Below, piece by piece: positions 1-7,200 of a stretch of DNA of 10,155 nt. The stretch is taken from NCBI GenBank assembly GCA_900770145.1, contig CAAGJL010000115.1:1-10155 (forward strand). The letters run 5' to 3'. This DNA comes from Clostridia bacterium (lineage in GTDB: Bacteria > Bacillota > Clostridia > Oscillospirales > CAG-272). Both the position numbers and the translations under genes were made by a program. The notes beneath the pieces were generated by a model. It had not been told where the DNA came from. It searched no databases and worked only from the letters and a program-made list of their open reading frames with translations. The first letter of the stretch is position 1, and each line of letters opens with the position of its first letter.

Positions 1-3000
1 AAAAAGTGCATATGACCATCACCGATCCCGTGACCGGCAAGGTGGTTTTTGAGCGCACGACCGAAAACTGCCGGAAGTCCTATTATAACGGCAACCAGAC
101 CGGCGGCTATGTTGAGGTGGAGTTTGACGCTTCTACCGCAGGTCTTGCCAACAACACCAAATACGTCTTCTCCATGACCTGCGAGCTGGATTGGGAGGGC
201 GAACAAAAGAACCTGAAAAACCAGTTCTCCTTTACTTTCTACATTGATAACGAAGCGCCGGTTGTGGACTTTAATCAGACCAACCTGCGTGTCGAGCGCG
301 ACTCTGAGGGCAATCCGCAGAGATACCTGCTGGATCTCTATGTGTACGACAACCGTTTCCTTTCCGGCTACTTCATTTCGACCTATGACGAAAAGGATGC
401 CAACGGCGTCGCTATCGAGCCGGAATACGTGATTGACGGCTTTATCCCGGTGGACGATATGATTGGCGGCACCACCAACAAGATTACGGTGGATCTGACC
501 TCCGTCTGGCACAAGCTGAAAGACGGCGCGACCCCCGGTTCCAAGAACATCGAGTTTACGCTTTACGACTACGCGAAAAACAAAACCGTGGTGGATCTCA
601 CGCTGGAGAAAGAGACCCCTGAGACCGTCAACATCAAAAACGGCAGAAAATCCACCGAAAAGGGCGACGAGATTGTTTTCAACCTCAAACCCTATCAGCA
701 GATCAACCTGCTTTCCACCCAGTATCTGGTCACTTCTCCGAAAGAGGTCTACTACAATGACCTGATCTGGACTTCTTCCGACCCTGACACCGTTTCCGTG
801 GTGAACGGCATGGTGACCGCGTGGAAGAACGGGGAAGCCGCCGTCACCGTGGCAACCGCCGACGGGCAGTCGGTTTCCGTCAAGGTGCAGTGTGCCGGTA
901 CGGCAACCGGCGAAACGATCCCCATTTCGGGGCTTTCGCTGAACTCTACGCGCATCTCGCTGGTGCGCGGAGAAAGCTATGATCTGTACGCTACTTTTGC
1001 GCCGTACAACGCGACCAGTTTCCCTGACATCGTATGGGACAGTTACGGTTCTTCCTATATCACCATCACGGTTGACCCCGAAAACCCCTACCATTGCACG
1101 GTGTTTGCCAAGGAATCCGGCTCCGCCATCGTCACGGCGAAGGTGGAGGGAACCATGTTCTCCGCAACCTGTAGTTTCGGCATTGCGGAGGAGTTTGAGT
1201 ACCTCGGCGCGTACCTGAAATCGTACACCGGCAAGGGTGACGAAAACGGCGTTGTGGAAATCCCCGGCGACAAGGGCGTGACGCGGATCTACCGCCTTGC
1301 GTTCTATAACAACAAAGACATCCGCAAGGTCATCATCCCCGAGGGCGTGGAAGAGATTGAGTACGCCGCGTTCTACGGGTGTGAAAACCTGGAGGAGATT
1401 GTTCTGCCCTCGACCTGCAAACAGCTGGACGAGTGGTCGTTCGGCTTCTGCGAAAACCTGAAAACCATCAACCTCGGCAAAGTGGAAACCATCTGCCAGC
1501 TGGCGTTTTATAACGACAAATCGCTGGAATCGGTGGATCTTTCGAACTGTCATACCATCTGTGACCGCGCGTTTGCGTTCTGCTCATCCCTCAAAACACT
1601 GGATATCAGCGCCGTCGGGCAGATCGGGGAATACAGCTTTGTGTATTGCACCGCGCTGGAGGAGCTGAAAACCTCGAGGCTGAACAAGATTGCGGATTAT
1701 GCTTTCACGGGTTGCAGTGCGCTCCACTCTCTGGATCTGTACGCCACTTATGTGGGCGAGAACGCATTCTATTACTGCACCGGTCTTACCGATGTGGTCT
1801 TTGAGTCGGACGTGAGCGAGATTGACGCGCTGGCATTCTATTATGCCTCCGCGCTGACCAATGTCACGTTCAAGGGTACGTGCAAGTACATCGGCGACTA
1901 TGCGTTTGCCAACTGCTCGTCCCTGACGTCGGTTTACGTGCCTGCCGGGTGTGAGTATCTGGGTGAATTTGCGTTCGGCGGCTGCCGGAACGTCAAGGCG
2001 GTCAGTTTCAGTGCGGACGCCAACATCCGCTCGGTCGGCAGAAACCCGTTCTACCTGGTTTACGTTTCCGACTTCACGGTGGAGGAGGGCAGCAAGTACC
2101 TTACCACCAAAAACGGTATTCTGTATGATAAGAATATGACCCGCCTGATCCTGTCTCCGTTCGCCAAGTCCATCACCGGGCTTTCGCTGGATGATTCGGT
2201 CACCGCGATCGGCGATTACGCGCTGTCTACCGTCTGGTCCATCATTTCGGTCAACCTCAATAACGTGACCGAGATCGGCACGGGCGCGTTTATGGGCGCA
2301 GGGGTGCAGTCGGTTTACCCCGGCACGGCGCTGAAATCCATCGGCGGCTATGCCTTTGCTTCCTGTGAAAAACTGAAACCCTTTGCCCTGCCGGAGGGGC
2401 TGGAAAGCATCGGCGAGTACGCTTTTGCCGCAAGCAGCATTACCGGCAGCCTGAAACTGCCCGAGAGCCTGACGTCTGTCGGCGCTTATGCGTTCTCGCA
2501 GGTGACCGGAATCACTTCGGTCACGATTCCTTCCGGACTTTGCGAGATCAGCGAGGGGATGTTTGCCGAGTGTACCGGGCTTACCGAGGTCACGCTGACC
2601 GACGGTCTTGCCAAAGTCGGCGACTATGCGTTCCTTGGCAATACGGCACTTTGTGACATCGCGCTTCCCGCAACCGTGAAAACGATGGGGACGGGCGCCT
2701 TCGCGCTTTGCGTGGGGTTGGAAGAGATTGCGCTTCCCGAAGGGCTGACGGAGATCCCGCGGCTTGCATTCTTCGGCGATACGTCTCTTGCCGCTCCCGC
2801 CATTTCCGACTCCGTTGTTTCAATCGGCGATTTCGCTTTCTACGGCGACGCCGCAGTGAAAGATTTCAACTTCCGCTCTGTCGAGACCGTCGGCAACCGT
2901 GCCTTTGTCGGCACCGGGCTGACCGCGCTTTCCGCGGGGGCGGTGAAAACGGTCGGGGAATATGCGTTCTTCCGTACCGGCATTACCTCGATTGACCTGC

Positions 3001-4241
3001 CTGCCGCTACCGCAATCGGCGCGTTCGCCTTTGCCGAAACGGCGGAATTGACTGCTGTGAAGCTGGATGCCGCCACCGAAATCGGCGAGGGTGCGTTTGC
3101 CCGCGCCACCAAGCTGACCGACGTCAGATTGCCGCAGGCGGAGCACATCGGCAATTTCGCCTTTGCTTACGCTTCGTCGCTGAGTTCACTGTCGCTGCCG
3201 GGGATGAAGACCATCGGCTCCTATGCAATCTACAACACGCAGGTCAGGACTATGGCGCTTTCCGCCGCGCTGGAGCACGTGGCGCCCAATGCGTTTACCA
3301 CCAAGGCCTACTCCGCTACCGGCGAGGGTCTGGTGCGCTTCGAGGGCTTCACGCTGGATTCTGCCAACCGGAAGTTCTTCCTGGATGAATCCGGCGTGCT
3401 GTATGAGAAACTGACGGAAAAGACCTACCTGCTGGTGGCTTATCCCTCCGCCAAGACCGATCCGGAATACACCGTGAAGGACGGTACCGTGCGTATTGAG
3501 GCCTACGCGTTCAGTACCAACACGGATCTGAAAAACGTGACTGTCGCGCGTACCGTCAAATGGATTGGTTCCGGTGCGTTTTACGGGTGCACGTCGCTCT
3601 TTGCACTCTCTTTCCTTTCGGTTTCCGCTCCTGTGCTGGAAAGCGAGTACTCCTCCGCCTCCAAGGACGGCTGGACGTACAATAACTTTGTCTATGACTT
3701 TGCGGACGCCGAAAAGTCGCCGAGGCTGAATATCGTCATTCCGAAAAACGGCGCAGGGTATGACTCTTACCTCTTTGCAAACTACCTCGGCTCTTTCACG
3801 AGATCGGAGCAGAACTCCATGACAGACGGTACCGCCGTCCTCAACGAGAGCATCAGCGCCCTGCCGGATGTCATTACCCTGGCAGATGCGGAAACGGTGG
3901 ACTACCTGGAAAGAGTTTACAACGCAACTTCTGCGGATCAGAAAGCGTTTGTAGAAAACTACGCCAAACTGCAACGGGCGATTGCCGAAATCAAGCGGCT
4001 GCGCGCAGAGCAGAAAGGGGACGAAACCCCTGACAATCCGGAAAATCCGGAAAATCCGGATCAGAAAAACGGACTTTCCACCGCGGCAATCGTGCTGATT
4101 GCGGTCGGTTCGGTCGTGGTGCTGGCAGGCGTCGGTGCCGCGGTATGGTTCTTCGTGATCCGTAAACCCAAACAAGGCTCCGACCCGTCGGAGAAACAAG
4201 AGCCTGCGGAAAAGAAAGGGGATGACTCCGATGAAAAATAA
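1..4241 (+). CDS. Large surface protein, 5'-partial: Ig-like/Big_2 domains, BspA-type LRR_5 solenoid, C-terminal transmembrane anchor
   Basis: The frame is open to the left edge. The first possible start (GTG at 6) has no ribosome binding site and no signal peptide follows, so the gene begins outside the window. Residues below count from that GTG. About 1-208 are beta-rich sandwich modules with a DNEAPVV linker near 81-87 and a DYAKN motif near 188-192. About 206-297 and 304-393 are two Big_2-type Ig domains (WTSSDP and GMVTA motifs in the first, SLNSTRISLVRGE in the second). About 425-1245 hold some 31 LRR_5 repeats of the form G-x-YAF-xx-C-xx-L-xx-(V/I)-x-LP. About 1276-1336 are a helical module (ITLADAETV, QKAFVENYAKL). 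An Asn-Pro-Glu spacer follows, then a membrane helix at about 1358-1385, a basic stop-transfer (IRKPK) and a charged tail of about 25 residues. No LPXTG motif is present. The protein is expected to be membrane-anchored with the solenoid outside the cell, in adhesion, binding or substrate capture. The exact role is not known, and a missing upstream enzymatic domain is possible. Confidence 0.9.
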   Translation, partial: KVHMTITDPVTGKVVFERTTENCRKSYYNGNQTGGYVEVEFDASTAGLANNTKYVFSMTCELDWEGEQKNLKNQFSFTFYIDNEAPVVDFNQTNLRVERDSEGNPQRYLLDLYVYDNRFLSGYFISTYDEKDANGVAIEPEYVIDGFIPVDDMIGGTTNKITVDLTSVWHKLKDGATPGSKNIEFTLYDYAKNKTVVDLTLEKETPETVNIKNGRKSTEKGDEIVFNLKPYQQINLLSTQYLVTSPKEVYYNDLIWTSSDPDTVSVVNGMVTAWKNGEAAVTVATADGQSVSVKVQCAGTATGETIPISGLSLNSTRISLVRGESYDLYATFAPYNATSFPDIVWDSYGSSYITITVDPENPYHCTVFAKESGSAIVTAKVEGTMFSATCSFGIAEEFEYLGAYLKSYTGKGDENGVVEIPGDKGVTRIYRLAFYNNKDIRKVIIPEGVEEIEYAAFYGCENLEEIVLPSTCKQLDEWSFGFCENLKTINLGKVETICQLAFYNDKSLESVDLSNCHTICDRAFAFCSSLKTLDISAVGQIGEYSFVYCTALEELKTSRLNKIADYAFTGCSALHSLDLYATYVGENAFYYCTGLTDVVFESDVSEIDALAFYYASALTNVTFKGTCKYIGDYAFANCSSLTSVYVPAGCEYLGEFAFGGCRNVKAVSFSADANIRSVGRNPFYLVYVSDFTVEEGSKYLTTKNGILYDKNMTRLILSPFAKSITGLSLDDSVTAIGDYALSTVWSIISVNLNNVTEIGTGAFMGAGVQSVYPGTALKSIGGYAFASCEKLKPFALPEGLESIGEYAFAASSITGSLKLPESLTSVGAYAFSQVTGITSVTIPSGLCEISEGMFAECTGLTEVTLTDGLAKVGDYAFLGNTALCDIALPATVKTMGTGAFALCVGLEEIALPEGLTEIPRLAFFGDTSLAAPAISDSVVSIGDFAFYGDAAVKDFNFRSVETVGNRAFVGTGLTALSAGAVKTVGEYAFFRTGITSIDLPAATAIGAFAFAETAELTAVKLDAATEIGEGAFARATKLTDVRLPQAEHIGNFAFAYASSLSSLSLPGMKTIGSYAIYNTQVRTMALSAALEHVAPNAFTTKAYSATGEGLVRFEGFTLDSANRKFFLDESGVLYEKLTEKTYLLVAYPSAKTDPEYTVKDGTVRIEAYAFSTNTDLKNVTVARTVKWIGSGAFYGCTSLFALSFLSVSAPVLESEYSSASKDGWTYNNFVYDFADAEKSPRLNIVIPKNGAGYDSYLFANYLGSFTRSEQNSMTDGTAVLNESISALPDVITLADAETVDYLERVYNATSADQKAFVENYAKLQRAIAEIKRLRAEQKGDETPDNPENPENPDQKNGLSTAAIVLIAVGSVVVLAGVGAAVWFFVIRKPKQGSDPSEKQEPAEKKGDDSDEK
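6..629 (+). other. N-terminal beta-sandwich region, resembling post-catalytic modules of subtilisin-like envelope proteases
   Basis: Residues 1-208 of the first protein read as two beta-sandwich modules. The first ends with a strand rich in Phe (QFSFTFYIDNEAPVV). The second runs from there through VYDNRFLSGYF and a TVDLTSVW strand to an EFTLYDYAKNKT strand. From memory of the families, this order (D-x-x-AP linker, V-Y-D-N-R/H, T-V-D-L/I-T, D-Y-A-x-N) is what follows the protease domain in large S8 cell-envelope peptidases of Clostridia. The catalytic part itself is not in the window, so the parallel is an inference from motif style only. Confidence 0.4.
621..1184 (+). other. Two tandem Big_2-type bacterial Ig-like domains
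   Basis: Residues 206-297 carry the Big_2 signature LIWTSSDPDTVSVVNGMVTA followed by a Gly-Glu-Ala-Ala-Val-Thr-Val strand. Residues 304-393 carry IPISGLSLNSTRISLVRGES, a DIVWDS strand and a GSAIVTAKVEG strand. Big_2 domains usually act as rigid extracellular spacers that lift a binding domain away from the envelope. Here they sit between the N-terminal sandwich modules and the LRR solenoid. Confidence 0.75.
2067..2210 (+). repeat. Enlarged LRR unit with DG-x-LY insertion, copy 1
   Basis: Residues 688-735 interrupt the regular repeat with an SDFTVEEGSKYLTTKNGILY strand pair and LYDKNMTRLILSPF, then return to the repeat at SVTAIGDYAL. The same module (F-x-V, an Asn or Lys-Tyr turn, N/D-G-x-LY, L-xx-x-P, V-xx-I-xx-A) occurs again later in this protein and twice in the downstream lipoprotein. 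Confidence 0.6.
3339..3515 (+). repeat. Enlarged LRR unit with DG-x-LY insertion, copy 2
   Basis: Residues 1112-1170 contain FEGFTLDSANRKFFLDESGV then LYEKLTEKTYLLVAYPSAK, and rejoin the solenoid at TVRIEAYAFS. The pattern is that of copy 1, with a longer return loop. It lies near the C-terminal end of the LRR domain, so the two enlarged units divide the solenoid into three blocks. Confidence 0.55.
3831..4013 (+). other. Helical spacer module near the membrane
   Basis: Residues 1276-1336 are predicted to be helical and carry ISALPDVITLADAETVDYL and ATSADQKAFVENYAKLQRAI. This matches a recurring small helical module, recalled from many Firmicute surface proteins as ALP-x-x-ITLAD ... QKA-x-V-x-NY-x-x-L. 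It probably acts as a stalk between the LRR domain and the cell wall. No database name is asserted. Confidence 0.55.
4035..4061 (+). repeat. Three tandem 9-base repeats coding an Asn-Pro-Glu spacer
   Basis: The unit AATCCGGAA occurs twice, followed by AATCCGGAT, with no gaps. It codes Asn-Pro-Glu, Asn-Pro-Glu, Asn-Pro-Asp. It lies just before the membrane helix, where Pro-rich wall-spanning spacers are usual. The in-frame 9-base unit could gain or lose copies by slippage and change the stalk length without breaking the frame. Confidence 0.85.
4074..4160 (+). other. C-terminal transmembrane anchor
   Basis: Residues 1357-1385 form a single hydrophobic helix (LSTAAIVLIAVGSVVVLAG, then VGAAVWFFVI), followed by basic RKPK. 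About 25 Glu/Lys/Asp-rich residues then run to the stop. This is a stop-transfer anchor with a cytoplasmic tail. No sortase motif precedes it, so the protein is held in the membrane and not linked to peptidoglycan. Confidence 0.85.
4213..4225 (+). promoter_or_regulatory. Extended Shine-Dalgarno that sets the start of the lipoprotein gene at 4231
   Basis: AGAAAGGGGATGA agrees with the full anti-SD complement AGAAAGGAGGTGA at 11 of 13 bases. The ATG at 4222 lies inside this match, so it is unlikely to be used. The ATG at 4231 is 9 bases after the last G of the core and is the better start. The site lies inside the last codons of the upstream gene, consistent with coupled translation. Confidence 0.75.
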
Positions 4242-7200
4242 CATCTTACGTATCTCTCTTCTGCTGGTGCTTTGCTTGGCACTTTCGCTCTGCTTCTTCT
4301 CCTGCAAGAAAACGCAGACCTATACCGTGACCTTTGAGGCAAATAACGGAGACCCCGCCACCGTGCTCACGCTGGAGGATGGGGCAACCCCGACTCTGCC
4401 GGAGGATCCCACCCGTTACGGTTTCCTGTTTGCGGGTTGGTTCAGGGACGCGGAATTAAAAGAAAAAGCCACCCCCGAAACCACACCGGTTTCGGGCGGT
4501 GACGTGACCTATTTCGCGGGCTGGACGCCGGCGGAAGCGTATCAGATCAAATTTGATACCAAAGGCGGCACGGCAATTCCTGCCGCCTCAGTCCTGAAAG
4601 GCGAGGCGCTTGCCGAGTCCTCTGTGGCGGCTCCCACGAAAGAAAATTACACCTTTACCGGGTGGTATACCAACGCCGCCTGCACCGCAAAATTCAACTT
4701 TGCCACCGCGCCCGCCGGCAATATGACCCTGTATGCCGGCTGGAAGCTGAATGACGGCATGGGCGAGTATATCGGCATCGTAGACGGCGCGGAGGTCGCC
4801 CGTGTGGCGTTCCCTGCGGGCGCACCGGTGCTGCCCACTACCGGCGACGGCGTTTCTTACGTCTGGTTTTCCGATATTCTGATGACTGCCCCGTTCGGGA
4901 TGGAGGTTTCCACCGGTTCCGTCACCATTTACGGGATGGCGTATACCGAGGGACTGGTGATTGAAAACGGCGTAGTGACCGGCTATACCGGCCGCGTGAA
5001 AAATGTGATTGTTCCAGAAAGCTGGAACGGCGTTCCCGTCACGGCGATTGCGGCAAACGCATTTTCCGGAAAGCGTACGCTGAAATCGGTGAAACTGCCC
5101 GCTACCGTGGTTTCGGTAGGTGACTCCGCGTTTTACGGCTGCTATTCGCTCTCTGAAATCAATCTGAGCGCCGCGTGCACTTCGGTCGGCAAATTCGCCT
5201 TCTACGGATGTGAAAAACTGACCACGGCAGGGGATCTTTCGGGTTTGGAAGAAATCCGGGAGCATACCTTTGCCGGTTGCCGGCGCCTGGCTGCGGTCAA
5301 CTTCTCCGAAAGCCTGTTGGCGGTCGGCAAATATGCGTTTGCGGATTGCACGGCGTTGCAGTCGGTGATGCTGCCCGATACGGTGGCAGAGATCGGCGAA
5401 TACGCGTTCTCCGGTTGTAAGGAAATCAAGGAGTTCCGCATTCCCGCATCGTTGAACGATTTCCGCACCGGCGCGCTGAAAGACTGCGCGGCGTTGACTA
5501 AACTGATCCCCTCCGAGGGTAACGATACCGCCCTGTTCCGCGTGATTGACGGCAATCTTTACGGCGCCTTCGGCAAAACGCTGGTGCTGTATGTGCAGGG
5601 GGAGAAGAACGAAACCGCGTTCACTCTGCCCGCCGGTTGCACCGAGATTGCACCTTACGCGTTCAGCGGCAACGGCAACCTGACGGCACTGGATCTCTCC
5701 AATGTCAATCTGACCCTGGACAAAGGCGCTCTTGCCGGAATGCGGGCTTTGCAGTCCCTGACGGTATACGCGCTGGCAAGCGGCAATAACGCTTACCTTG
5801 CCTATTTCTTCGGCGCGGACTCCGGGGAGGCAAACGGCTCCGCCGGCAACTACACCCCCGCCACGCTGGAAAAAGTGCACGTGGTGAAACTGAGCGCAGA
5901 ACTGCCGGATTACGCATTCTATGGCGTGACCGGGCTCCGTGAGATCACGGGCATTGAAAACCTGCGTTCGATTGGTCAGTTTGCGTTCGCCTACACTGCA
6001 TTGAGCGAGATTGAGCTTCCCGCCACGCTGGTGAGAATCGGTGACTCCGCGTTCTACGGTTGCGCATCCATCTCCGAGTTCCGCGTGAAGGACGGCAACC
6101 CGGCATACGCCGCATTTGACGGATGCCTGTACAACAAGGATATGACAAGACTGTACCTGGTTCCCCAGCTGAAAGAATCGGTCGCTTTCCCGGATACCGT
6201 GCGGATTATCAGCACCGGCGCGTTCTATAAATCCAACGTCCTGTCGCTGACCATCCCTGCCGGTGTGAAAACGATTGAATCTGGCGCGCTGGCAGGCGTG
6301 CTGAAACTGCGGGAGCTGACGGTGCCCTTTATCGGCGGCTCCGCCACCGATACGGATAACCGCTATATGATTTACATCTTCGGCGGCAGCGTCACCAAAG
6401 ACGGTTCGGTACAGGAGGACGGCACTTATTCCTATCGGATTGCCAACACTTCCAGCACCCCCGCCACGCTCAAAAAACTGACGGTTTCCGGCGCGATTGC
6501 TGAGATTCCGGACTTTGCCTTTGCCTACCTCTCTCAGGCAACGGAAATCAATTGGAACGGTACAATCACGGCAATCGGTGACTACGCGTTTTTCAGCACC
6601 GGTCTGACAGCCGTTCAAATCCCGAATACCGTCAGGCGCATCGGGGACTATGCATTTGCTTCCGGTGATCTGGAAAATGTAACGGTGCCCGGCTCCGTGG
6701 GCGGCAACCTTGGCTTTGCAATCTTTGCCGGCTGCTCCAATCTGGAAACGGTAGTGTTTGAGGAAGGCGTGACCAGAATCCCTGCGTCCGCGTTCCGACC
6801 CACCGGGTCGAGAGACTCCGAAACCGGGGACATCAACTATTATTCTTTGCTGAAATCCATCACCCTGCCTGCTTCGATTGAGTCTATCGGCGAGAATGCG
6901 TTTATTTACGCAGGAACCCGCTACATCGGGTTGATCGGCTCCACTTACAGTAATCTGGTTTTCATTCTTCCGGCAAATTCCAATCTGAAAGTGATTGAAA
7001 AGGGCGCGTTCTATCGTTCCTCCATCCAGTCGATTGCTCTGCCTGCCTGCTTTGAGGAGGTCGGGGAGATGGCGTTCTATGGCTGTGAGGCGCTTGCTAC
7101 CGTTACGTTTGGCAATAAGACCGACGGGTCGGCGCTGAGAAAGCTCGGCGGAGCTGCCTTTGCCGCCTGCAAGGGGCTTGCCGAAATGAGAATCTATAAA

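Larger units (their letters stand above)
1275..3740 (+). repeat. LRR_5 (BspA/TpLRR-like) solenoid of the first protein, about 31 repeats
   Basis: About 31 copies of a 21-23-residue unit were counted by eye from the AF/YAF core, for example GDYAFANCSSLTSVYVPAGC near residue 630. Two units are enlarged by a DG-(I/V)-LY insertion, at about residues 688-735 and 1112-1170. The first half is Cys-rich at the F-xx-C position. Repeats from about residue 921 to 1190 have no Cys, and several are only 21-22 residues long. The end (IVIPKNGAGYDSYLFANYLG) looks like the usual C-terminal cap of BspA-type solenoids. The family forms extended right-handed solenoids used for surface binding; the ligand cannot be read from the sequence. 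Confidence 0.85.
5023..7185 (+). repeat. LRR_5 solenoid of the lipoprotein, about 23 repeats
   Basis: About 23 units with the AF core were counted by eye, for example VGDSAFYGCYSLSEINL near residue 296 and IGEYAFSGCKEIKEFRIP near 388. The regular 23-residue register is broken four times: two DG-x-LY insertions (about residues 434-480 and 617-664) and two longer YFFG/YIFG modules (about 508-566 and 694-770). The repeats are of the same class as in the upstream protein. Confidence 0.85.

Noticed and set aside
6..8. GTG at 6 as the true start of the first gene
   Set aside because: It has no ribosome binding site or signal peptide, the frame is open to the edge, and the first residues are already mid-domain beta strand.
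1275..3740. Periodic short repeats that could suggest a CRISPR array
   Set aside because: The periodicity is about 63-69 bases in frame and is explained by degenerate LRR codons. There are no exact direct repeats with unique spacers.
3186..4307. Minus-strand open frame of 373 codons opposite the end of the first protein
   Set aside because: It is antisense to the well-supported LRR cap, stalk and membrane helix. It has low-complexity Arg/Phe-rich content and no domain.
4588..6618. Minus-strand open frame of 676 codons opposite the lipoprotein gene
   Set aside because: The plus-strand frame has clear lipoprotein, InlB and LRR signatures. The antisense product is Arg/Gly/Gln-rich without a recognisable domain, and the length follows from repetitive codon use that avoids stops on the other strand.
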